Notes: generated by a model from the sequence alone, not told the origin. Positions 26,282 to 33,986 are shown, numbered from the stretch's first letter. The stretch: 62,634 nt of DNA from Streptomyces sp. GESEQ-35 (GCF_017948485.1 NZ_JAFFSX010000040.1:1-62634), one strand, 5' to 3'. Numbers and translations are program-made.

Positions 26282-26524
26282 TTATGACGTTCGGCGCAGC
26301 GCGCGAATTCCGCGCAACCCGATGCCGCCGACGACCGTCCCCAATACGAAGGAAACGACGGCGAGCAGCAGGTGCACCCAGAAGTACGCGGTCGGGTCAC
26401 CCGCGTCGTCGAACGCGAGCCCGCTGCCGTCCTTGACGAGGTTCTTGACGAAAGTGATCCAGATGATCCAGCTCCACACCCCGAAAGCGAGCAGGAACCA
26501 GGAGACGGGGCGGCTGAGCTTCAT
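26282..26524 (-). CDS. SCO4848-family small membrane protein
   Basis: 80 aa from ATG 26524. Two helices (VSWFLLAFGVWSWIIWITFV at about 7-26, and HLLLAVVSFVLGTVVGGIGL at about 51-70) are joined by DGSGLAFDDAGDPTAYFW. The sequence matches a small conserved Streptomyces family named after SCO4848; its function is unknown. It stands 45 bases upstream of the metallophosphoesterase and is likely co-transcribed with it. It is divergent from the carboxypeptidase gene. Confidence 0.85.
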   Translation of the reverse strand: MKLSRPVSWFLLAFGVWSWIIWITFVKNLVKDGSGLAFDDAGDPTAYFWVHLLLAVVSFVLGTVVGGIGLRGIRALRRTS

Positions 26525-26627
26525 GCGTTCAGTATCGCCGCCGCCTGTCCGGATCCGCCGCCGGGGTGGGGCGGGCGGCGGGACTTCCCGGCCCGCGGCA
26601 GGTACGTTCTCGATCGTGCCCGCACCC

Positions 26628-27890
26628 ATGAAGACCACCAGGCGATCCCTGCTGGTCACTTCCGCCACGCTGTTGTCCCTCTCGCTGACCGCCGCGCCGG
26701 TTCTCGCAGCGCCCAAGCCGACACCGTCGCCCTCGGCCACTCCCCCGGCGAAGATGTCGAGCGTGGGCGGCGCCCGGCTCGGGAAGGCCGGGACGCAGGT
26801 CGCTCTCGCGAGCGGGGTGCCGGTGCTCCCCAAGGGGCTGTCCGCACGGTCGTGGATCGTCACCGACGCCGAGTCGGGCGATGTGCTGGCCTCGCACAAC
26901 GCGCACTGGCGGCTGCCCCCGGCGAGCACGATGAAGATGCTGTTCGCGGACACGGTGCTGCCGAAGTTCCCGAAGACCATGAAGCGCCAGGTGGTGCCCA
27001 GCGACCTGGCCGGCATCGGCACCGGATCCAGCCTGGTCGGGATCAAGGAGGGCGAGACGTACACGGTCCACGATCTGTGGCTCGGCGTCTTCCTGCGCTC
27101 CGGCAACGACGCCGTGCATGTGCTCTCCGCGATGAACAAGGGCGTCGCCAACACCGTCAAGCAGATGAACGCGCACGCCGAGGAGCTCCAGGCCCTCGAC
27201 ACGAACGTGGTCAGCCCCGACGGCTACGACGCCCCGGGACAGGTCTCGTCCGCGTACGACCTGACGCTGATCGCCCGCTCCGGGCTCCAGAAGAAGGACT
27301 TCCGCGAGTACTGCTCGACGGTGAGCGCGAAGTTTCCGGGCCAGACAAAGAAGAACAAAAAGGGCAAAACGGTCCGCGAGAACTTCGAGATCCAGAACAC
27401 CAACCGGCTGCTGACCGGCGACAGCGACATCTCCCAGTACCAGGGCATCGCGGGCGTCAAGAACGGCAACACCACCAACGCCGGCGCCACCTTCACCGGC
27501 GTCGCCGAGCGGAACGGCAAGGTGCTGCTGGTCACGGTCATGAACCCGGCGAAGAGCGCGCACAACCAGGTCTACAAGGAGACCGCGGCGCTCTTCGACT
27601 GGGGCTTCAAGGCAGCCGGCAAGGTGAAGCCGGTGGGCGAGCTGGTGGCGCCGAGGAGCGCCGCGCAGTCCAGCGCCCAGCCGGGGGCGAACGACGGCGG
27701 TGAGGCCGGAGGCGCCGGGGACGCGTCCGCGAAGCCGATGGCGGGGGCGGCGGCCGGGAGCGGTTCCGGCGGGGCCGGAGTCGCGTTCGGGATCACCGGC
27801 GGGGTGCTGGTGCTGCTCGCGGCGGGCGCGTTCCTCGTCAACCGCCGGTGGCCGCTGCCTGACCTGGTACGTCGTCGGACTCGTCCGTGA
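26628..27890 (+). CDS. D-alanyl-D-alanine carboxypeptidase (DacC/PBP5-like, class A LMM PBP)
   Basis: 420 aa from ATG 26628 (GTG 26616 is an in-frame alternative). The signal peptide is TSATLLSLSLTAAPVLAAPK. The penicillin-binding domain has Ser100-Thr-Met-Lys103, the SGN motif at 158-160 (FLRSGNDAV) and the KNG triad at about 278 (GVKNGNT). After a Gly/Ala linker, a C-terminal helix (FGITGGVLVLLAAGAFLVNR) anchors it. It trims the terminal D-Ala from peptidoglycan stem peptides outside the cell. The C-terminus overlaps the convergent gene by 53 bases. Confidence 0.93.
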   Translation: MKTTRRSLLVTSATLLSLSLTAAPVLAAPKPTPSPSATPPAKMSSVGGARLGKAGTQVALASGVPVLPKGLSARSWIVTDAESGDVLASHNAHWRLPPASTMKMLFADTVLPKFPKTMKRQVVPSDLAGIGTGSSLVGIKEGETYTVHDLWLGVFLRSGNDAVHVLSAMNKGVANTVKQMNAHAEELQALDTNVVSPDGYDAPGQVSSAYDLTLIARSGLQKKDFREYCSTVSAKFPGQTKKNKKGKTVRENFEIQNTNRLLTGDSDISQYQGIAGVKNGNTTNAGATFTGVAERNGKVLLVTVMNPAKSAHNQVYKETAALFDWGFKAAGKVKPVGELVAPRSAAQSSAQPGANDGGEAGGAGDASAKPMAGAAAGSGSGGAGVAFGITGGVLVLLAAGAFLVNRRWPLPDLVRRRTRP

Positions 27891-28755
27891 CCTCGGTGAT
27901 CTCGGTCTCCTTGCTCCCCGTCGCCGTCCACGCGGCACAGAACAGGACCAGCTTCGAGGTGAAGTTGATCCACAGCAGCAGGGCGACGGGGACGCCGAAC
28001 GCGCCGTACATGCTCTTCGCGGCCACGCCCTGCATATAGCCGCTCAGCAGCAGCTTCAGCAGCTCGAACCCGATCGCGCCGATCAGCGCCGCCACCATCA
28101 GCCGGCGGCGCTGCGGTTCGACGCCGGGCAGCAGGGTGAGGACGTACAGGAGCACCAGGAAGTCGGCGAGTACGGCGACGACGAACGCGGCGGCGCGCAG
28201 CAGGACTCCGCCCCAGCCGCCGCTGTCGATGCCGAGCTGGTCGGTGATCCAGCCGACCAGCGCGGAGGCGACGGTGGAGACGGCGAGGGTGACGAGGAGC
28301 GCGCCGCCGAGCCCGAACAGAATGCCGGTGTCCTTGGCCTTGCTCAGGACCGGGTTCTCCTCGCTGTCGGGCAGCTCCCACACCGCGCGCAGACAGTCCC
28401 GCATGGAGCCGACCCAGCTGATGCCGGTGAACAGCAGGGCGGCGCCGGCGATGAGGCCGACGGTGCCGGCGTTGGCGACCAGGCCGTCGATGTTGAGCTG
28501 GTCGGAGATGCCGGGCACCTGCTCGGAGATCTTGTCCTGCAGCTCGTCCTGCTGGGACTCGCTGAGGGTCGCGGCGGCGATGGCGGCGGCCACGGTCAGC
28601 AGCGGGAAGAGCGCGACGAAGCTGATGAACGTCATCGCGGCGGCCAGCCGCGTCCACTTCACCCGGTCGAGGCGCTCGTACGACCGCCACGCGTGCGTGG
28701 TCATCAATCGGGCCACCAGTGGCCCGACGACGGGGAGCTTTTTCAGCCAGTCCAT
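27838..28755 (-). CDS. YihY/BrkB-family membrane protein
   Basis: 305 aa from ATG 28755. It has six membrane helices and the YihY signature: RLAAAMTFISFVALFPLLTV, LIAGAALLFTGISWVGSMRD, VLLRAAAFVVAVLADFLVLL and AKSMYGAFGVPVALLLWINF. The family was once called ribonuclease BN but is now regarded as envelope membrane proteins of unclear function. The start overlaps the gtrA stop (13 bases), so it probably belongs to the same minus-strand transcript as the DPA-related genes. Confidence 0.88.
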   Translation of the reverse strand: MDWLKKLPVVGPLVARLMTTHAWRSYERLDRVKWTRLAAAMTFISFVALFPLLTVAAAIAAATLSESQQDELQDKISEQVPGISDQLNIDGLVANAGTVGLIAGAALLFTGISWVGSMRDCLRAVWELPDSEENPVLSKAKDTGILFGLGGALLVTLAVSTVASALVGWITDQLGIDSGGWGGVLLRAAAFVVAVLADFLVLLYVLTLLPGVEPQRRRLMVAALIGAIGFELLKLLLSGYMQGVAAKSMYGAFGVPVALLLWINFTSKLVLFCAAWTATGSKETEITEVTDESDDVPGQAAATGG

Positions 28756-29276
28756 GATCCGACTCTGCCCTCGTTGCGGAATACCAATGTCCGAGTGCCC
28801 CAAAATCGCAGGACAGTGGCGAGCACCATGCCGATTCCGGCGCCGGAGACGGTGTCCGCGCGCTGCGAGGTGAAGCCGAGGCCGTAGTGGCTGACGGCCA
28901 GGCACAGCAGCTGGACGAGGGCACCGGCGGCGTTCACCGCGAAGAACACGGCGTACGGGCGCAGGCCGCGGCCGCGGTGTTCGGTGTGCCGGTAGGTGCC
29001 GTAGGCGTTGCCTACGTACGCCACCGAGCAGGCCGCCACGAAGGAGATCGCCTTGGCGGTGAGGGGTTCCAGTGCGGCTGGGCCGCGTAGCCAGGTGAAC
29101 AGGGCGAGGTCTACGGCGTAGGCGAGGATGCCTGCGGCGGCGAAGCCGAGCGCTTCGCGGATTGTGCCGGGATGGGTCGTGCCGGGATGGGTCGTCGGTC
29201 GGGTGCGGGTCGGTTGTGGCTGGTCGCGCAGTTCCCCGCGCCCCTTCGGGGCGCTTCCTGCGGGCGCGTCTACCAA
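28743..29276 (-). CDS. GtrA-family membrane protein (Rv3789-like)
   Basis: About 177 aa if begun at TTG 29276, which overlaps the stop of the preceding UbiA-type gene. Four helices form the GtrA domain: FAAAGILAYAVDLALFTWL, AISFVAACSVAYVGNAYGTY, AVFFAVNAAGALVQLLCLAV and AGIGMVLATVLRFWGTRTLV. No ATG or GTG lies in frame between the preceding gene and the first helix. The first 45 codons after TTG read through a dispersed GC-rich repeat (29211-29254). In Mycobacterium the homologue Rv3789 stands next to dprE1 and acts with decaprenylphosphoryl arabinose, as flippase or adaptor. Confidence 0.75.
   Translation of the reverse strand: MVDAPAGSAPKGRGELRDQPQPTRTRPTTHPGTTHPGTIREALGFAAAGILAYAVDLALFTWLRGPAALEPLTAKAISFVAACSVAYVGNAYGTYRHTEHRGRGLRPYAVFFAVNAAGALVQLLCLAVSHYGLGFTSQRADTVSGAGIGMVLATVLRFWGTRTLVFRNEGRVGSWTG
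29211..29254. repeat. Dispersed palindromic repeat, copy 1
   Basis: 44 bases nearly identical to 58388-58432 in the opposite orientation. Both contain a GGGGCGCGGGGAACTGCGCG core next to a GCGCCCC..GGGGCGC hairpin and end in ACCAGCCACAAC. I recognise the wording as a frequent Streptomyces intergenic repeat. This copy lies inside the called 5' end of gtrA. Confidence 0.75.
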
Positions 29277-30379
29277 TTGGCCACCGCCAAGGCGTACATC
29301 GTCAGCCATGCGAGGGCGATGAGGGTTAGGGCTCGGTCGCGCAGGACGACCTCCTCGGGTTCGCCCGCGGTGCCGCGGTCGGCGAAGACGGCGTATCTGA
29401 GGATCGCCACGATGAAGGCGATCATGGACAGCTGCCGCCACGGGAGCACGCTGGTGTGCGGGACACCGCCCTCCTCCAGGGCCCACAGGCAGTAGCCGAG
29501 GACCGCGACCCCGGCCGCCAGTTGCCACACGAAACGCAGGTAACCGGTGGTGTACTCGCTGAGCAACGCGCGCGTGGCGCCCGCTTTCCCGGCCAGCTGG
29601 ACGGCCTCGGAGTAGCGCTTGGCCGACACCATGAACAGGGCGCCGAACCCCGTGGTGATCAGAAACCAGCGCGACAGCGGGATACCGAGCGCGAGCCCTC
29701 CGACCACCGCCCGCATCAGGAACCCGGTCGTGACGACGACGAGATCCACGACCAGGACGTGCTTGAGGCTGATGCAGTACGCCAGTTGCATGCCGACGTA
29801 GGCCGTCAGCAGCGCCGCTACGGCGGGCGTGGTCAGCCAGGCCGCCGCGGCCGGCGCGAGGACGGCGAGGACGCCGCCGACGGCGTACGCGACCGCTACG
29901 GAGACCTGGCCGGCGGCGACCGGGCGGTGGCACTTGGTGGGGTGGGCGCGGTCGGCCTCCGCGTCGCGCGCGTCGTTGATCAGGTAGACGGCGGCGGCGC
30001 AGGCCGTGAACAGCGCGAAGACCAGCGCGATTCGGGTGAGTGCGCCGGGCGCGAGCAGCTGGCCGGCGGCGGCAGGGGCGGCGACGACCAGGACGTTCTT
30101 GACCCACTGTCTGGGGCGTGCGGTCGTGAGGAGGCCGCCGAGGAGGGTGCGTTGCCCCTGGAGGGGTGGGTCGGTGGGGCGTGCGCCGGCTCTGAGGGGC
30201 CGCGCGCTGCCTGCGGGGCGGGCACCGTCTGTGCGGGGGGTGCTTTCGGTGGGCGGTGCGCTGCCGGCGGGGTACGCGCCGTTTGTCGGGCGTGTGTTGT
30301 CGGTGAGCGGCGCGCTGTTGATTGCGCACGCCGTACCGGTGGCGTGCGCGGTGTTCGTCAGAGGCGCCGTCTCAGTCAT
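29270..30379 (-). CDS. ubiA: UbiA-family decaprenyl-phosphate phosphoribosyltransferase (Rv3806c-like)
   Basis: 369 aa. An unusual low-complexity Thr/Pro/Ala-rich extension of about 75 residues precedes the conserved start (TTARPRQWVKNVLVVAAPAA). The polyprenyl-phosphate/Mg site is NDARDAEADRAHPTK, with a second acidic region near KHVLVVDLVVV and a third near SAKRYSEA. Eight to nine helices follow. The expected reaction transfers phosphoribose from PRPP to decaprenyl phosphate, the first step to decaprenylphosphoryl arabinose. The start overlaps the PAP2 stop by eight bases. The true start could be later than the called ATG. Confidence 0.85.
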   Translation of the reverse strand: MTETAPLTNTAHATGTACAINSAPLTDNTRPTNGAYPAGSAPPTESTPRTDGARPAGSARPLRAGARPTDPPLQGQRTLLGGLLTTARPRQWVKNVLVVAAPAAAGQLLAPGALTRIALVFALFTACAAAVYLINDARDAEADRAHPTKCHRPVAAGQVSVAVAYAVGGVLAVLAPAAAAWLTTPAVAALLTAYVGMQLAYCISLKHVLVVDLVVVTTGFLMRAVVGGLALGIPLSRWFLITTGFGALFMVSAKRYSEAVQLAGKAGATRALLSEYTTGYLRFVWQLAAGVAVLGYCLWALEEGGVPHTSVLPWRQLSMIAFIVAILRYAVFADRGTAGEPEEVVLRDRALTLIALAWLTMYALAVANW

Positions 30380-30887
30380 GCGGGCCGCCCCCTCGCATCC
30401 AGCGCGCTCCGATACGCGCCGTGAGCGCCCCGAGGGCGGCGCCCGCCGCCACGTCTGAGGGGTAGTGCGCGCCGACGACCAGGCGGGAGAGGCACATGGC
30501 GACAGCGAGCGGGGGGACGAGCGGGGCGCCGAGGGCGCCGTAGGCGACGGCGGCCGCGGCGGCCGAGGTGGCGTGGGAGCTCGGGAAGGAGTGGCGGCCG
30601 GCGGTGCGCACGCGGGGTGCGAGATGCGTGGGGCGCGCCCGGCGTACGACGCGCTTCACGCCCATGCTGGCCAGGTGCGCGCCTGCGGTGAGCGCTGTTC
30701 CCCGCAACCAGGCGCCGCGCCGCGCGCCGTCCACGGCCGCCCCCGCGAAACCCGCCGCGATCCACAGTGCGCCGTGCTCACCCGCCCGGGACAGGGCATG
30801 CGCGGCGACCGCGACGCGCGGGTCCGCACCGTAGGCGTGGAATGCAGAAAGGATTCGGTGGTCCATGGTGTCGTCCACTGGACTCAC
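30372..30887 (-). CDS. PAP2-family phosphatase (Rv3807c-like, decaprenylphosphoryl-phosphoribose phosphatase candidate)
   Basis: 171 aa. All three acid-phosphatase motifs are present: KRVVRRARP, SFPSSHATS and SRLVVGAHYPSDV. There are four or five helices. Its position directly before the UbiA-type gene with overlapping ends, as in the mycobacterial Rv3806c-Rv3807c pair, suggests removal of the 5-phosphate from decaprenylphosphoryl-5-phosphoribose. General lipid-phosphate phosphatase activity cannot be excluded. It is divergent from dprE1 with 121 bases between starts. Confidence 0.83.
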   Translation of the reverse strand: MSPVDDTMDHRILSAFHAYGADPRVAVAAHALSRAGEHGALWIAAGFAGAAVDGARRGAWLRGTALTAGAHLASMGVKRVVRRARPTHLAPRVRTAGRHSFPSSHATSAAAAAVAYGALGAPLVPPLAVAMCLSRLVVGAHYPSDVAAGAALGALTARIGARWMRGGGPHD

Positions 30888-30977
30888 TGTTCACGTCACC
30901 ATGGCCGAAACTCCGACAATATTGAGCGACATCCCATTAATCACCCATTTCGGGGAGTGACGGAATGTTACAAAAAA

Positions 30978-31017
30978 GGCAGACATACACGGGCGATACG
31001 GTCACCGTATGTCTGCC
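30978..31017 (+). promoter_or_regulatory. Inverted repeat covering the dprE1 start codon
   Basis: Perfect 11-bp inverted repeat GGCAGACATAC (30978-30988) and GTATGTCTGCC (31007-31017) around an 18-base loop. The right arm contains the ATG of dprE1 and its next two codons. No normal ribosome binding site is seen before this ATG. It could be an operator at a leaderless start or an RNA hairpin that limits translation. Confidence 0.6.
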
Positions 31018-32355
31018 GACACCGTTTCCGTCACGGGATGGGGCCGCACCGCTCCCACCGCCGCCCGTCTGATCCGCCCACGGACGTACCAGGAGGCCGC
31101 GGCGGCCGTCCGGGGCTGCGGGGCCCGCGGCGGCATCCCGAGGGGTCTCGGACGGGCGTACGGGGACGCGGCGCAGAACGCCGGCGGGGCGGTGTTCGAC
31201 ATGACGGGCCTGGACCGCATCCACGCGATCGACGCGGACGGCGGCACCGTCCTGTGCGACGCCGGTGTCTCGCTGCACCGTCTGATGGAAGTCCTCCTGC
31301 CGCTCGGCTGGTTCGTCCCCGTCACGCCCGGCACCCGCTATGTGACGGTCGGCGGCGCGATCGGTGCCGACATCCACGGCAAGAACCACCACGTGTCCGG
31401 CTCGTTCTCCCGGCACGTCCTGTCGCTGGAACTCCTCACCGCCGACGGCGAGATCCGCACCGTCGGCCGCGGCACGCCCCTCTTCGACGCGACCGCGGGC
31501 GGCATGGGCCTGACCGGCGTGATCCTGACCGCGACGGTCCAGCTCCAGCCGGTACGGACCTCGCTCATGTCGGTCGACACCGAACGTGCCACGGACCTCG
31601 ACGACTTGATGGCCCGTCTGACCGCCACCGACCACCTCTACCGCTACTCGGTCGCCTGGATCGACCTCCTGGCACGCGGAGCGGCGACAGGCCGCGCGGT
31701 GCTGACCCGCGGCGACCACGCACCGCTCGACATGCTGCCGGCACGCGCGCGTAGAGCTCCCTTGGCCTTCCGCCCCACCCAGCTGCCGGCCGCGCCCGCC
31801 CTCCCGGAGAGGCTGCTCAGCCGCACCACCGTGAGCCTCTTCAACGAGCTCTGGTACCGAAAGGCGCCACGCGCGCGTACCGGCGAGCTACAGAAGATCG
31901 CCACCTTCTTCCACCCCCTCGACGGCGTCCCCCACTGGAACCGCGTCTACGGCCGTAGCGGCTTCGTGCAGTACCAGTTCGTCGTCGGATACGGCCAGGA
32001 GGACGCCCTGCGCCGGATCGTGCGGCGCATCTCCGAGCACCGGTGCCCGTCGTTCCTCGCCGTCCTCAAGCGCTTCGGGGACGCCGACCCGGGCTGGCTC
32101 TCCTTCCCCCTGCCCGGCTGGACGCTGGCCCTGGACATCCCGGCCGGACTGCCCGGCCTCGGCGCCCTTCTCGACGAACTGGACGGGGAGGTCGCCGCGG
32201 CGGGCGGGCGCGTCTACCTGGCCAAGGACTCCCGGCTGCGCCCGGAACTGCTGGCCTCGATGTACCCCCGGCTGGACGAGTTCCGCGCCCTGCGTGCGGA
32301 GCTGGACCCGCGCGGGGTGTTCGTGTCGGACCTGTCGCGCCGGCTCGGTCTCTGA
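31009..32355 (+). CDS. dprE1: Decaprenylphosphoryl-beta-D-ribose 2-oxidase, FAD subunit
   Basis: 448 aa, close to mycobacterial DprE1. The FAD-binding domain contains RGLGRAYGDAAQN and VTPGTRYVTVGGAIGADIHG, followed by the very typical KNHHVSGSFSRHVLSLELLT. The C-terminal substrate domain ends YLAKDSRLRPELLASMYPRL. It oxidises C2 of decaprenylphosphoryl ribose, and DprE2 then reduces the ketone to give the arabinose epimer. The residue matching the benzothiazinone-reactive Cys387 is Ala374 (GWTLALDIP in place of the mycobacterial GWNICVD). It is first in a two-gene operon with dprE2. Confidence 0.9.
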   Translation: MSADTVSVTGWGRTAPTAARLIRPRTYQEAAAAVRGCGARGGIPRGLGRAYGDAAQNAGGAVFDMTGLDRIHAIDADGGTVLCDAGVSLHRLMEVLLPLGWFVPVTPGTRYVTVGGAIGADIHGKNHHVSGSFSRHVLSLELLTADGEIRTVGRGTPLFDATAGGMGLTGVILTATVQLQPVRTSLMSVDTERATDLDDLMARLTATDHLYRYSVAWIDLLARGAATGRAVLTRGDHAPLDMLPARARRAPLAFRPTQLPAAPALPERLLSRTTVSLFNELWYRKAPRARTGELQKIATFFHPLDGVPHWNRVYGRSGFVQYQFVVGYGQEDALRRIVRRISEHRCPSFLAVLKRFGDADPGWLSFPLPGWTLALDIPAGLPGLGALLDELDGEVAAAGGRVYLAKDSRLRPELLASMYPRLDEFRALRAELDPRGVFVSDLSRRLGL

Positions 32356-32412
32356 GAGTCCGTAAGAGCCCCCTGAGTGTCCGTGAGAGTCGACCCATCC
32401 CTAGGAGCTGTC

Positions 32413-33168
32413 GTGAAGGACGCCTTCGGCATCCCCCAGTCCCTGCTCGTCCTCGGCGGTACGTCCGAGATCGCGCTGGCCACCGCACGCCGTCTGATCG
32501 CCCGCCGCACCCGCACGGTGTGGCTGGCGGGCCGCCCGACACCCACGCTGGACGGGGCCGCCGCCGAACTGCGCGCCCTGGGGGCCGACGTGCACACCGT
32601 CCCCTTCGACGCGCTCGACCCCGACTCCCACGAGACGGTGCTCGGCAAGGTCTTCGCCGAGGGCGACATCGACATGGTGCTGCTCGCCTTCGGGATCCTC
32701 GGCGACCAGGCGCACGACGAGCGTGAGCCGGCCGCCGCGGTACGGGTCGCGCAGACCAACTACACAGGCGCGGTGTCGTCGGCGCTGGTCTCCGCGCGCG
32801 CGTTGCAGACCCAGGGCCACGGCTCCCTGGTCGTGCTCTCCTCGGTCGCCGGGGAGCGCGCCCGTCGCGCCAACTTCATCTACGGCTCCAGCAAGGCGGG
32901 CCTCGACGCCTTCGCCCAGGGCCTGGGCGACGCGCTGCACGGCACGGGCGCGCACGTCATGGTCGTACGCCCCGGGTTCGTACGGTCGAAGATGACCGCC
33001 GGGCTGGAGGAGACACCGCTGGCCACGACTCCGGAGGCGGTCGCGACGGCGATCGAGCTGGGCCTCAGGCGGCGCTCGGAGACGGTGTGGGTGCCGGGGG
33101 CGCTGCGGCTGGTGATGTCGGCGCTGCGGCATGCGCCACGGGCGGTGTTCCGGCGGCTGCCGATCTAG
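32413..33168 (+). CDS. dprE2: Decaprenylphosphoryl-2-keto-D-ribose reductase (SDR)
   Basis: 251 aa from GTG 32413, preceded by AGGAG five bases upstream. It is a classical short-chain dehydrogenase: cofactor motif LVLGGTSEIALATARRL, LLAFGILGDQ in place of NNAG, a catalytic Ser in VVLSSVAGERARRANFIYGS and the Y-x-x-x-K in YGSSKAG. The wording TSEIALA and FGILGDQ is typical of DprE2. It completes epimerisation of decaprenylphosphoryl ribose to arabinose with DprE1. A MITE-like element begins 23 bases past its stop. Confidence 0.9.
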   Translation: MKDAFGIPQSLLVLGGTSEIALATARRLIARRTRTVWLAGRPTPTLDGAAAELRALGADVHTVPFDALDPDSHETVLGKVFAEGDIDMVLLAFGILGDQAHDEREPAAAVRVAQTNYTGAVSSALVSARALQTQGHGSLVVLSSVAGERARRANFIYGSSKAGLDAFAQGLGDALHGTGAHVMVVRPGFVRSKMTAGLEETPLATTPEAVATAIELGLRRRSETVWVPGALRLVMSALRHAPRAVFRRLPI

Positions 33169-33190
33169 GACCGCGGGGACCGGGCCATAG

Positions 33191-33408
33191 GAGCCTGTCC
33201 GGCAGATCAGGTCGCGGGAACACGCCGATGCCTCATCGGCGCAGGTGAGCGGGGCCCGGTGCGTCGAGCTGCAAGGCGGAGGAGGGCGTCGACGCGATGG
33301 GGGTCCCCCACGCGAGCGCAGCCGAGCGGGGGAGTCGGCAACCGACGACAACGCCGCAGACCGGCGTGCCAGGCCCCGCGTCTGCGGCATGACCCGCCGG
33401 ACAGGCCC
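33191..33408. mobile_element. MITE-like element bounded by inverted repeats
   Basis: About 218 bases with ends GCCTGTCCGGCAGATCA (from 33193) and, at the other end read inward, GCCTGTCCGGCGGGTCA (to 33406): 17 bp with two differences. Both ends are flanked by TAG (33188-33190 and 33409-33411), a possible target duplication. The interior codes for nothing but holds a GGGGGTCCCCCACGCGAGCG-type hairpin that I recall from repeated Streptomyces elements. The right edge supplies or abuts the stop codon of the 33408 gene. Confidence 0.6.
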
Positions 33409-33986
33409 TAGCGAGCCGGCAGGGAGCCGCGCTTCACGTGGCCCGGCTGCGACGGCACCACCGCGCCCCCGAAGGCGAACTCGCGCAGCTTGCGCCACAC
33501 CCCGTCGGCACCCTGTTCGTAGAGCGCGAAGCCGGTGCAGGGCCATGCGGCGGCGTAGTCGGCGAGTGCCTCGAAGGCGCGGTCCATCGCCTCGTCGTCG
33601 ATGCCGTGCGCCACCGTGACATGCGGGTGGTACGGGAACTGCAGTTCGCGTGCCATCGGACCGGAGGCGTCACGGACCTGCTTCTGTAGCCAGGTGCAGG
33701 CCGAGGCGCCCTCGACGACCTGGACGAACACGACCGGGGACAGGGGGCGGAAGGTGCCCGTGCCGGACAGCTGCATCGGGAAGGGGCGCGCGGCCGCGGC
33801 GACCTCGACGAGGTGCGCCTCGATCGCGGGCAGCTCGCTGTCGTCGACCTCTGTCGGCGGCAGCAGGGTGACATGCGTGGGGATGCCGTGCGCAGCGGCG
33901 TCGCCGAAGCCCGCGCGCCGCTCCTGGAGCAGGCTGCCGTGAGGCTCCGGGACCGCGATCGACACACCGATCGTTACGGTCCCCAC
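33408..33986 (-). CDS. 2'-5' RNA ligase/2H phosphoesterase family protein
   Basis: 192 aa from GTG 33986, preceded by AGGAGA; the open frame extends further upstream without a ribosome binding site. Two H-x-T motifs, HVTLLPP and HVTVAHG, mark the 2H phosphoesterase fold, as in bacterial LigT and plant cyclic phosphodiesterases. The substrate is unknown. The stop TAG coincides with the edge of the MITE-like element. It is downstream of trpS on the same strand. Confidence 0.85.
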   Translation of the reverse strand: MGTVTIGVSIAVPEPHGSLLQERRAGFGDAAAHGIPTHVTLLPPTEVDDSELPAIEAHLVEVAAAARPFPMQLSGTGTFRPLSPVVFVQVVEGASACTWLQKQVRDASGPMARELQFPYHPHVTVAHGIDDEAMDRAFEALADYAAAWPCTGFALYEQGADGVWRKLREFAFGGAVVPSQPGHVKRGSLPAR

